DNA of 18,191 nt from SG8-30 sp964406445 (GTDB lineage Bacteria > Pseudomonadota > Gammaproteobacteria > Steroidobacterales > Steroidobacteraceae), in assembly GCA_964406445.1 (NCBI GenBank), contig CAYORU010000053.1:1-18191 (forward strand), written 5' to 3'. A model generated the notes under the pieces. It did no database searches. It was not told where the DNA came from and saw nothing but the letters and a program-made list of their open reading frames with translations. The stretch's first letter is position 1. The number at the start of each line of letters is the position of its first letter. Positions 6,110 through 14,330 of this stretch are shown here, in pieces. Position numbers and translations under genes: made by a program.

Positions 6110-7672
6110 TCAGTGCCTGAAGTGCCGCATGCGGGTGAACACCATCGCCATGCCGTGCTCGTCGGCCGCGGCCACCACCTCGGCGTCGCGCATCGAGCCG
6201 CCCGGCTGGATCACCGCGCGGATGCCGAAGCCGGCGGCGACGTCGAGGCCGTCGCGGAACGGGAAGAAGGCGTCGGAGGCCATCACCGCGCCCTCGACCT
6301 CGAGACCTTCCTCGCGGGCCTTCATCGCCGCGATGCGGCTCGAGACCACGCGGCTCATCTGTCCCGCGCCGATGCCGAGCGTCCGCGCGCCGCGCACGTA
6401 GACGATCGCGTTCGACTTGACGAACTTGCAGACGCGCCAGGCGAACTGGAGATCGTCCATTTCCTGCGCCGTCGGCGCGCGCCGGGTGACGACCTCGAGG
6501 TCGCCAGGGCCGACCATGCCCGTATCGCGCGTCTGGGCGAGCAGGCCGCCGGCGACGCTCCTGAGCTCGAGGCCAGGCCCGGTGCCGGGATCCTCGGTGC
6601 CGGCCGCCAGCACGCGCAGGTTCTGCTTCGAGCGGGTGATCTCGAGGGCGTCCGCGTCCACGGACGGCGCGACGATCACCTCCACGAACTGCCGGCCGAC
6701 GATCTCAGCGGCGGTGGCGGCGTCGAGCGGCCGGTTGAAGGCGATGATGCCGCCGAAGGCGGAGGTCGGGTCGGTGCGGTGCGCCGCGTCATAGGCCTCG
6801 CGCGGCGTGGCGCCGAGGGCGACCCCACAGGGGTTGGCGTGCTTGACGATCACGCAGGCCGGCGCCTCGAACTGCCGCACGCACTCGTAGGCCGTGTCGG
6901 CGTCGGCGATGTTGTTGTAGGACAGCTCCTTGCCCTGCAGCTGGCGCGCGCTCGCCACGCTCGACGCGCGCGGCGTCGCGTCCGCGTAGAACGCGGCGCG
7001 CTGGTGCGGGTTCTCGCCGTAGCGCAGGTCGAGCTTCTTCACGAAGCCGAGCTGCAGCGCCGGCGGGAAGCCGTCTGCCTCGCCGCCCCCGGCCGGTCCG
7101 GCGAGGTACTGCGCCACCATCGTGTCGTAGCGCGCGGTGTGCGCGTAGGCCTTGGCCGCGAGCCGCTGCCGGGTTGCGAAGGACAGCTCGCCGGCCGCAC
7201 GCAGCTCGGCCAGCGCCGCGGCGTAGTCGGCCGGATCGGTGAGCACCGCGACCCGCGCGTGGTTCTTGGCCGCGGCGCGCAGCATCGCCGGCCCGCCGAT
7301 GTCGATGTTCTCGATCGCGTCTTCGTAGCTGCAGCCGGGGCGCGCGACCGTGGCCGCGAAGGGATACAGGTTGACGACCAGCAGGTCGATGGGCTCGATG
7401 CCGTGCTCCGTCATCACCGCGTCGTCGGTGCCGCTGCGGCCGAGCAGGGCGCCGTGGACGCGCGGGTGCAGCGTCTTGACGCGCCCGTCCATGATCTCGG
7501 GGAAGCCGGTGTAGTCCGAGACCTCGCGGACCGGCACGCCGGCCGCCGCCAGCGCGCGCGCCGTGCCGCCCGTGGAAAGGATCTCGACGCCGAGTGCGGC
7601 GAGCGCCTGGCCGAGTTCCTCGACGCCCTGCTTGTCGGAAACGCTGACGAGCGCCCGCCGTAGGGTGTTCAT
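6110..7672 (-). CDS. purH: Bifunctional AICAR transformylase / IMP cyclohydrolase
   Basis: Catalyses the last two steps to IMP: formyl transfer from 10-formyl-THF to AICAR, then ring closure. The 520 residues are typical. The N-terminal MGS-like cyclohydrolase domain shows ALVSVSDKQGVEEL, STGGTARAL, DYTGFPEIMDGRVKTLHP and NLYPF. The C-terminal transformylase domain shows LRYGENPHQ, GKELSYNNIADAD, the catalytic KHANPCGVA (Lys277, His278), SAFGGIIAFNRP and the closing GGSMRDAEVVAAADEHGMAMVFT. The ATG at 7672 is fixed by the conserved N-terminus, although no strong Shine-Dalgarno precedes it. A 41-bp gap separates it from fis upstream. I saw no PurR-type operator in that gap. Confidence 0.97.
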   Translation of the reverse strand: MNTLRRALVSVSDKQGVEELGQALAALGVEILSTGGTARALAAAGVPVREVSDYTGFPEIMDGRVKTLHPRVHGALLGRSGTDDAVMTEHGIEPIDLLVVNLYPFAATVARPGCSYEDAIENIDIGGPAMLRAAAKNHARVAVLTDPADYAAALAELRAAGELSFATRQRLAAKAYAHTARYDTMVAQYLAGPAGGGEADGFPPALQLGFVKKLDLRYGENPHQRAAFYADATPRASSVASARQLQGKELSYNNIADADTAYECVRQFEAPACVIVKHANPCGVALGATPREAYDAAHRTDPTSAFGGIIAFNRPLDAATAAEIVGRQFVEVIVAPSVDADALEITRSKQNLRVLAAGTEDPGTGPGLELRSVAGGLLAQTRDTGMVGPGDLEVVTRRAPTAQEMDDLQFAWRVCKFVKSNAIVYVRGARTLGIGAGQMSRVVSSRIAAMKAREEGLEVEGAVMASDAFFPFRDGLDVAAGFGIRAVIQPGGSMRDAEVVAAADEHGMAMVFTRMRHFRH

Positions 7673-7713
7673 CTGGGGTTTGCCGGGATGCGTGCCGTGG
7701 TCGACAGCCGCGC

Positions 7714-8010
7714 TCAGTCGGACAACCCGTACTCGCGCAGCTTCTTGCGCAGGGTGCCCCGGTTGATGCCGAGGATGCCGGCGGCGCGGCTCTGGTTGCC
7801 CTCGGCGTAGTCCATCACCGACTTGAACAGAGGCAGCTCCACCTCGCGCATCACGAGCTCGTAGAGCCGGCTCGGGCGGTGGCCGTTCAGGCTGCTGAAG
7901 TAGGCGTCGAGGGCTTCCTCGGCGTGGCTGCGCAGCGGCACGGCCTGCTGCGAACCACTGCGGGGGAGGGACGGGCGGCGCGCCGGCGGCGCCTTCTTCC
8001 TGGCGGTCAT
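7714..8010 (-). CDS. fis: DNA-binding protein Fis
   Basis: Nucleoid-associated dimeric DNA-bending protein that activates rRNA and other growth-phase promoters and stimulates site-specific recombination. Starting at ATG 8010 it has 98 residues, the same as E. coli Fis. The C-terminal half is almost textbook: LYELVMREVELPLFKSVMDY dimer helices, then the helix-turn-helix GNQSRAAGILGINRGTLRKKL ending REYGL. The N-terminal 30 residues are divergent and basic (TARKKAPPARRPSLPRSGS) where E. coli has the beta-hairpin arms used in Hin/Gin activation; whether it retains such arms is unclear. The frame stays open upstream to 8088 inside dusB, but the conserved length argues for 8010. It follows dusB by 40 bp, the classic dusB-fis pair. 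Confidence 0.95.
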   Translation of the reverse strand: MTARKKAPPARRPSLPRSGSQQAVPLRSHAEEALDAYFSSLNGHRPSRLYELVMREVELPLFKSVMDYAEGNQSRAAGILGINRGTLRKKLREYGLSD

Positions 8011-8050
8011 GTCTGCACGATTCCCCGAGCCGCTTTGCGCGTGCGCTTTT

Positions 8051-9037
8051 TCAGGCTGCGAGCGGTGCCCGCGCCGCAGCCTCGTCAAGGAAGCTGGCCG
8101 CCATCGAAAGCTGTCGCGCGGCGTCGGGCGTGGTCATGAGCTCCGCCGGCGGGCGGGGCGCGCCCGGAAGCTGCTTCGCGTACCACGCGAGGTGCTTGCG
8201 GGCCATTCGCACGCCCTGGTCCGCGCCGTAGAACTCGTGCAGCGCTCCCAGGTGCCGAAGGATGATATCACGGACCTCCGCGGTCGATGGCGGCGCGACG
8301 CGCGGCGCACCGGCCAGCATCGCGGCCGCCTCGCGGAAGACCCACGGCCGGCCGAGCGCGCCACGGCCGATCATGACGGCCGCCGCGCCGGTCGCCGCGA
8401 GCACGCGGACGGCGTCCTCGCCGCTCGCGACGTCGCCGTTCGCGAGCACCGGAATGCGCACCGCCTCGACCACCGCGCGCGTCGTGCCGTGCTCCGCCCG
8501 ACCCGCGAACATCTGTTCGCGCGTCCGGCCATGAATGGCCAGCGCCGCGACGCCGATGTCCTCCGCCATGCGGGCGAGGTCGACGGCGTTTCGCCTGGCG
8601 TCGTCCCAGCCGGTGCGCATCTTGAGCGTCACGGGAACGTCCACGGCGCGGACCACGGCCTCGAGGATCGAGCGGACGAGGCCCTCGTCGCGCATCAGGG
8701 CGGACCCGGCGGCGCGGTTGCAGACCTTCTTGGCGGGACAGCCCATGTTGATGTCGATGACGTCGGCGCCGAGGTCGGCGTTGAGGCGCGCCGCCTCGGC
8801 CAGCATGCCGGGCTCGCCGCCGGCGATCTGCACCACGCGCGGCCGCGGCTCGCCGGCATGGTCCAGCCGGAAGCGCGACTTGCGGCTGTCCCACAGGCGG
8901 GTGTCGGCGGTGACCATTTCCGAGGCGGCGAGGCCGGCGCCGAGCTCGCGGCACAGCATCCTGAACGGGCGGTCCGTCACGCCGGCCATTGGCGCCAGCG
9001 CGAGCGCCGGCGCGATCTCGAAGCGCCCGATCCTCAT
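8051..9037 (-). CDS. dusB: tRNA-dihydrouridine synthase B
   Basis: FMN-dependent enzyme reducing uridine (U17 in E. coli) to dihydrouridine in the tRNA D-loop. 328 residues. Seen: LAPMAGVTDRPFR (15-27), the ASEMVTADT loop, VVQIAGGEP, and the catalytic segment INMGCPAKKVCNRAAGSALM with Cys100, the same position as in E. coli DusB. Further on are LKMRTGWDD, AIHGRTREQMF and the FMN-phosphate site VMIGRGALGRPW. The C-terminal helical domain contains the ARKHLAWYAKQLPG block. The ATG at 9037 overlaps the stop of the zinc-ribbon gene (ATGA), indicating tight coupling. The conserved placement directly before fis supports DusB rather than DusA or DusC. Confidence 0.96.
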   Translation of the reverse strand: MRIGRFEIAPALALAPMAGVTDRPFRMLCRELGAGLAASEMVTADTRLWDSRKSRFRLDHAGEPRPRVVQIAGGEPGMLAEAARLNADLGADVIDINMGCPAKKVCNRAAGSALMRDEGLVRSILEAVVRAVDVPVTLKMRTGWDDARRNAVDLARMAEDIGVAALAIHGRTREQMFAGRAEHGTTRAVVEAVRIPVLANGDVASGEDAVRVLAATGAAAVMIGRGALGRPWVFREAAAMLAGAPRVAPPSTAEVRDIILRHLGALHEFYGADQGVRMARKHLAWYAKQLPGAPRPPAELMTTPDAARQLSMAASFLDEAAARAPLAA

Positions 9038-10404
9038 GGCGCGTCGCCGGGTGGCGCGTTGGCGCAGCGCAGCCCGGCGCCCGCCGGCACGCACAGGTCC
9101 AGCTCGAAGCCGACGGCGTCGCGGCCAGGATCGACGAAGACGATCTCCGCGTCGGCGCGCTGGCCCGGCGCGAGCAGCCGTGGCGTCCCGGACGCGGCGC
9201 CCGGCAGGTAGTCGGCCGCGGCGACGTCGCGCGTCGCGATGGTGTTGCCGAAGCGGTCCTGCAGCGACAGCCGCAGCAGCGGGTAGGGCTGGGCGAAGAC
9301 CGCGCGATTGACGATGCTGGCGCGCAGCCGCAGGCGGTCGGCGGCGGACGCGTCGCTGGTCGCGCCCCACTGCCGCAGCTCGAAGGCCGCGAGGTCCGTG
9401 GGCGGGTCGAGGGCGATGCCGAGCGCGTCGTAGGCGCGCAGGATCCACGGCCCGGCGACCGGGCTGCGCGCGAGATCGTCGCGCCAGTGGTGCACCGCCT
9501 GCGTGCCGGCCGCGGCGAGCAGCACGGCGGCCGCGGCGACCCACGGCCAGCGCCGCGCCGGATCCTCCGCGGCCTCCCCGGGCGAGGCGTCGCCGGGCAG
9601 CCCGAGCAGGTCGCGCGAGGCGATTTCCACGCCGTCCGCCTCGGCCTCGAGGTCGCGGCGCATCTCGGGCGGGATCAGGAAGCGAGGCGGCTCTGGCTCC
9701 TCCGGCGGAAAGGCCTGCGGCTCCTCCTGCGTCGCCGCGGCGGCTTCCCGCTCGTCGAGCACGAGGATCGGGAATTCGTCGGTCGCCTCGAGCGTTTCGG
9801 CCGGGAAGGCCTCCGGCGCGCCCACTTGCGCCGCGGGTTCCTCGCGAACCTCGATGCCGCTGAGGTCGGCCCTGGCGGCGCGCTCGAGCGCTTCCTCGAG
9901 GCTGCCGGCTTCGGCCTGCGCGGGGGTCGTCCACGCCAGCGGTGGCGCGGCGCGTGGCGTGGTATCGAGCACGAAGACCCGGTCGAGGTCCTCGGCGCTG
10001 CCGCGAAACTCGAGGAGTTCCTCGGCCGGCGCGTCGGCCGCGAATTCGTCGGGTTCCCCGGGTCGATCCTCCTCGAAAAGCACGAGGCCGGCCTCGGCCG
10101 GATCCCCGGGCGCGCCGGATTCCAACGGGGAATCTTCGTCCGCGGGTTCCGCCGCGGGCGCCGGGTCGCTGGCCGCCTCCGTGTCGGTCGAGGACAGCTC
10201 GATCGACTCGCCGGGCAGCTCCTCGACCGTGATCGTGTCCTCCGGCAGGGCGTCGTCGGCGCCGGGGCGCGGCGCGTCGCGCAGCGAGTCGAGCGCGCTG
10301 AAGCTCGCGGAGCAGATGCCGCAGCGCACGAGGCCCTGTGCGACGCGCAGCGCATCGGCCGTGACCCGGAATACCGTCCCGCACTCGGGGCACTCCGTGT
10401 ACAC
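9034..10404 (-). CDS. Zinc-ribbon, single-span membrane protein (DUF3426 family)
   Basis: 456 residues from a GTG at 10404, 5 bp after the prmA stop. An N-terminal zinc ribbon carries CxxC pairs at 5/8 and 28/31 (TECPECGTVF and RCGIC), the MJ0042-type zinc finger that opens this family. Residues about 40-285 form a long low-complexity Glu/Asp/Ala/Pro-rich linker. A transmembrane helix follows (about 286-307, WPWVAAAAVLLAAAGTQAVH). The C-terminal 149 residues are the DUF3426 domain (RLRASIVNRAVFAQPYPLLRLSLQDR, then LAPGQRADAEIVF), probably periplasmic with the ribbon cytoplasmic. The molecular role is unknown. The position between prmA and dusB-fis is conserved in Pseudomonas-like genomes. The linker seems unusually long, but I cannot measure that against the family here. 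Confidence 0.88.
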   Translation of the reverse strand: MYTECPECGTVFRVTADALRVAQGLVRCGICSASFSALDSLRDAPRPGADDALPEDTITVEELPGESIELSSTDTEAASDPAPAAEPADEDSPLESGAPGDPAEAGLVLFEEDRPGEPDEFAADAPAEELLEFRGSAEDLDRVFVLDTTPRAAPPLAWTTPAQAEAGSLEEALERAARADLSGIEVREEPAAQVGAPEAFPAETLEATDEFPILVLDEREAAAATQEEPQAFPPEEPEPPRFLIPPEMRRDLEAEADGVEIASRDLLGLPGDASPGEAAEDPARRWPWVAAAAVLLAAAGTQAVHHWRDDLARSPVAGPWILRAYDALGIALDPPTDLAAFELRQWGATSDASAADRLRLRASIVNRAVFAQPYPLLRLSLQDRFGNTIATRDVAAADYLPGAASGTPRLLAPGQRADAEIVFVDPGRDAVGFELDLCVPAGAGLRCANAPPGDAP

Positions 10405-10409
10405 GCCGG

Positions 10410-11297
10410 CTAGCCTCCGCGCCTGCGCCCGACCAGCAGGGTCCAGCCGTCGCGGGACGCGTGCGTCCCGACGTCGAACCACGGCCGGTAGGCCTGCGCC
10501 ACGCCGGCGGCCTGCTCGTCGAGCAGGCCCGCAAGGACGATCCGGCCGTCGGCGCGCGACAGGCGCGCGAGGCGCGGCGCGAGCTCGACCAGCGGTCCCG
10601 AGAGGATGTTCGCCAGGACCACGTCGAAGCCAGCCTCGTCCGCGCCGAGCGCGGCGGCGGGCATGACGTCCAGGCGGCGTCCGAGGTCGTTGCGCGCCGC
10701 GTTCTCCCGGGTCGCCGAGAGCGCTTGCGGGTCGATGTCCACCGCCACGGCGCGCTTGGCGCCGAGCGCGAGCGCGGCGAGCGCGAGGATGCCGGAGCCG
10801 CAGCCGTAGTCGAGCACCGAGGCGCCGGCGAGGCCGGCGCCGTCCAGCCACTCGAGGCACATCGCCGTGGTCGGGTGGGTGCCGGTGCCGAAGGCGAGCC
10901 CGGGGTCGAGCGCGAGCACGACCGCGGCGGGATCCGGCGCCTGCTGCCCGCCGGGACAGATCCACAGCCGGCGACCGAAGCGCATGGGCCGGAAATCCTT
11001 GAGCCACTCGCGCTCCCACGGCCGGTCCTCGAGGCACTCGATGAGCGACTCCCCCTCGGCGAGGTCTAGCGCGGAGGCGATCGCCGCGGCCACCGCCTCG
11101 GCGTCGCGGCCCTGGGGCAGCAGCGCGGTGAGCCGCACGCGCGGCCACAGCGGCGTCTCGCCGGGCGCGGGCTCGAGGACGGGGTCGTCTGCGGCGTCGG
11201 CGAGCGTCACGGCCAGCGCGCCGCACTCGAAGCAGGCGTCCTGCGCCGCCTCGGGGTCGCGGCGGCCGAGTGCGACCACCAGCTGCTGCACGCTCAT
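10410..11297 (-). CDS. prmA: Ribosomal protein L11 methyltransferase
   Basis: SAM-dependent methyltransferase that trimethylates several amino groups of ribosomal protein L11. 295 residues against about 293 in E. coli. The N-terminal substrate-recognition domain (1 to about 60) has the ACFECGALAVTL pattern. A linker (WEREWLKDFRPMRFGRRLWICP) leads to the catalytic domain with DPGLAFGTGTHPTT (131-144), the SAM motif I VLDYGCGSGILALAALALGA (161-180), motif II AVDIDPQAL, and the post-motif NIL (VVLANILSGPL). The ATG at 11297 is supported by the conserved N-terminus. It starts 6 bp after accC and ends 5 bp before the zinc-ribbon gene, so it is inside one operon. The accC-prmA linkage is widely conserved. 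Confidence 0.96.
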   Translation of the reverse strand: MSVQQLVVALGRRDPEAAQDACFECGALAVTLADAADDPVLEPAPGETPLWPRVRLTALLPQGRDAEAVAAAIASALDLAEGESLIECLEDRPWEREWLKDFRPMRFGRRLWICPGGQQAPDPAAVVLALDPGLAFGTGTHPTTAMCLEWLDGAGLAGASVLDYGCGSGILALAALALGAKRAVAVDIDPQALSATRENAARNDLGRRLDVMPAAALGADEAGFDVVLANILSGPLVELAPRLARLSRADGRIVLAGLLDEQAAGVAQAYRPWFDVGTHASRDGWTLLVGRRRGG

Positions 11298-11303
11298 CGG
11301 GGG

Positions 11304-12647
<1,344 letters not shown>

Positions 12648-12651
12648 CGGG

Positions 12652-13113
12652 TTACTCGATCACGAAGAGCGGCTGGCCGAACTCGACCGGCTCGCCGTTG
12701 CGGGCGAGCACCGAGGCGACGCGCCCGGCCTTGTCGGACTCGATCTGGTTCATCATCTTCATGGCCTCGATGATGCACAGCACGTCGCCGGACTTGACCT
12801 CGTCGCCGACCTCGACGAAGGGCTTGGCGCCGGGTGCCGGCGCCGCGTAGAAGGTGCCGACCATGGGCGCGGTGACCACGTCGTCGGCGTTGGTCGCCGG
12901 GGCCGCGGGGGCGGGGGCGCCTCCCTGCGCGGCGGCGGGCGGCGGCGCGGCCGCGGGGGCCTGCATCGGCGCCATCATCTGCGGCGCGGCGACCGCGACG
13001 CCCTGCGGGTAGCGGCTGATGCGCACCGATTCCTCGCCCTCGGAGATCTCGATCTCGGCGATGCCGGATTCCTCGAGAAGCTCGATCAGCTTCTTCACCT
13101 TGCGGATGTCCAT
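12652..13113 (-). CDS. accB: Acetyl-CoA carboxylase biotin carboxyl carrier protein (BCCP)
   Basis: Carries the biotin that shuttles CO2 between AccC and the AccAD carboxyltransferase. 153 residues against 156 in E. coli. An N-terminal helix (DIRKVKKLIELLEESGIAEIEI) is followed by an Ala/Pro/Gln linker (about 42-75) and a biotinyl domain with the protruding-thumb region (PMVGTFYAAPAPGAKPFV). The biotin site EAMKMMNQIE has Lys119 as acceptor. The start ATG at 13113 has a good Shine-Dalgarno (GGGGAGAA). It lies 14 bp after aroQ and 4 bp before accC. In E. coli BCCP represses accBC, but I see nothing in the sequence to confirm that here. Confidence 0.97.
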   Translation of the reverse strand: MDIRKVKKLIELLEESGIAEIEISEGEESVRISRYPQGVAVAAPQMMAPMQAPAAAPPPAAAQGGAPAPAAPATNADDVVTAPMVGTFYAAPAPGAKPFVEVGDEVKSGDVLCIIEAMKMMNQIESDKAGRVASVLARNGEPVEFGQPLFVIE

Positions 13114-13127
13114 CGAGTCGTTCTCCC

Positions 13128-13577
13128 CTAGGTCGATGCTGCAGCGACGCGGGCCAGGGCGGCGTCGAGGGCGAGGTCGTAGCCCTGCGGGCCGAGCCCG
13201 ACGATGCAGCCCGCCGCGATGTCCGAGAAATACGAGTGCCGCCGGAACTGCTCGCGGGCGTACACGTTCGAGAGGTGCACCTCGATGAACGGCACCGCGA
13301 CGGCGAGCAGGGCATCGCGCAGGGCGATGCTGGTGTGGGTGAAGGCGCCCGGGTTGATGACCAGGAAGTCCACGGGCTCCGTGACCAGCGCCTGGATGCG
13401 GCCGACGAGCTCGTGCTCGGCGTTGCTCTGGAACGCGACCAGCCGCGCGCCCGCGGCGGAGGCCCGGGCCGCCAGGCGCCGCTCGATGTCGGGCAGCGTG
13501 GCGGCGCCGTAGATCCCCGGTTCACGGGTGCCGAGCAGGTTGAGGTTCGGCCCGTTGACGAGCAGTATCGTTTTCAT
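13128..13577 (-). CDS. aroQ: 3-dehydroquinate dehydratase, type II
   Basis: Third step of the shikimate pathway, converting 3-dehydroquinate to 3-dehydroshikimate; forms cytoplasmic dodecamers. I use the ATG at 13577 (149 residues); a GTG two codons upstream (13583) is possible but less likely. Seen: NGPNLNLLGTREPGIYG with the catalytic Tyr23 and the lid Arg18, the QSNAEHELV motif, INPGAFTHTSIALRDAL, and the catalytic His101 in EVHLSNVYAREQFRRHS, with IAAGCIVGLGPQGYDLAL near the end. First gene of the aroQ-accB-accC group, a conserved arrangement in gammaproteobacteria. A promoter candidate lies about 45-70 bp upstream. Confidence 0.96.
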   Translation of the reverse strand: MKTILLVNGPNLNLLGTREPGIYGAATLPDIERRLAARASAAGARLVAFQSNAEHELVGRIQALVTEPVDFLVINPGAFTHTSIALRDALLAVAVPFIEVHLSNVYAREQFRRHSYFSDIAAGCIVGLGPQGYDLALDAALARVAAAST

Positions 13578-13621
13578 CGGCACCCGCGTGCAGCCAGCCC
13601 CCCCGCGGCTGGGTGGCCGAC

Positions 13622-13650
13622 ATTCAACCCGACCGTACGGGTTTTGTCCA
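13622..13650 (-). promoter_or_regulatory. Candidate sigma70 promoter for aroQ-accBC with embedded palindrome
   Basis: On the minus strand, TGGACA (-35, five of six consensus bases, 13645-13650) is followed after 17 bp by TTGAAT (-10, four of six, 13622-13627), about 45 bp before the aroQ start. The spacer contains the inverted repeat AACCCG / CGGGTT (13626-13643), and inside it the perfect palindrome CCGTACGG (13633-13640), a sensible operator position. It lies in the 117-bp gap between the tlpA-like gene and aroQ, the largest gap in the minus-strand gene run. The regulator is unknown. Confidence 0.5.
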
Positions 13651-13694
13651 ATTCCTGCGCGGATCGGCGGACATCGCCGGGGGATCGGCCAAGA

Positions 13695-14330
13695 TCAGGA
13701 CGACTTGCGCTCTTTCTCCGCGCGCAGCGCGGCCAGCGCGCGCTCGATCTCGCCGCGGGCCGCCTCTAGGCTCGTGCGCCCCGCGTCCACCCCCGCGATG
13801 GCGCCCAGGATGGCCTCGGCCTGCGGCGCATGCAGTTCGCCGACGTGGACCGTCACGACCCGCCCGGACCGGTCCGTGAACACGGTGAACGGGAAGCCCA
13901 GGTTGTCCATCCCGAAGGCGCGCGCGGCGTCGAGACCCTCCTGCTCCCCGATCAGCATCGGGTAGTCGATGGGCGTCTCCTGCATGAACTCGAGCACGTC
14001 CTCGCGGAAGTCCACGGCGACGCCCACGACCTGGAATCCCTCGGCGGAGTGCCGGGCGTGCAGATCGTTGAGCAGCGGCAGCTCGCGGCGGCAGGGCGGG
14101 CACCAGGTCGCCCAGAAGTTGATGATCAGCGACTTGCCTGCCCAGTCGCGGATCGAGCGCGGCTCGCCGGCGGCGTCCGTGAGGGTGAAGTCGGGCAGTT
14201 CGGCCGGGATCTGCCGGGTCGGGGGCGGCGGTGCGGACGGGTCCGCGGGCGCGCGCGTCGAGAGCCAGTAGCCGGCGAGGCCCGCGGCGGCGGCGACGGC
14301 CACCAGCCCGGCGACGGCGGCCGGCCTCAT
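13695..14330 (-). CDS. TlpA/ResA-like membrane-anchored thioredoxin-fold protein
   Basis: 211 residues. An N-terminal hydrophobic segment (AAVAGLVAVAAAAGLAGYWL, about 4-23) is a signal anchor with no lipobox cysteine, so the protein is probably tethered to the inner membrane facing the periplasm. After a Pro-rich linker (29-42) comes an AhpC/TSA-Redoxin type domain: LPDFTLTDAAGEPRSI, then the active site FWATWCPPCRRELP (Cys77, Cys80), VVGVAVDFREDV, and the cis-Pro region LGFPFTVFTDRSGRV. It is probably a reductase or cytochrome c maturation-type thiol protein. The ATG at 14330 overlaps the dsbD stop (ATGA), so it is coupled to dsbD, its likely electron donor. The last 30 residues form a charged helix (SLEAARGEIERALAALRAEK). 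The exact client is unknown. Confidence 0.88.
   Translation of the reverse strand: MRPAAVAGLVAVAAAAGLAGYWLSTRAPADPSAPPPPTRQIPAELPDFTLTDAAGEPRSIRDWAGKSLIINFWATWCPPCRRELPLLNDLHARHSAEGFQVVGVAVDFREDVLEFMQETPIDYPMLIGEQEGLDAARAFGMDNLGFPFTVFTDRSGRVVTVHVGELHAPQAEAILGAIAGVDAGRTSLEAARGEIERALAALRAEKERKSS

Noticed and set aside
6113..7663. 516-codon plus-strand frame opposite purH
   Set aside because: It is antisense to a full-length, well-conserved purH; the product is Arg/Val/Gly-rich with no recognisable domain.
13635..13697. Intrinsic terminator after the tlpA-like gene
   Set aside because: A CGGCG / CGCCG stem exists near 13666-13680, but no T-run follows in the direction of transcription.
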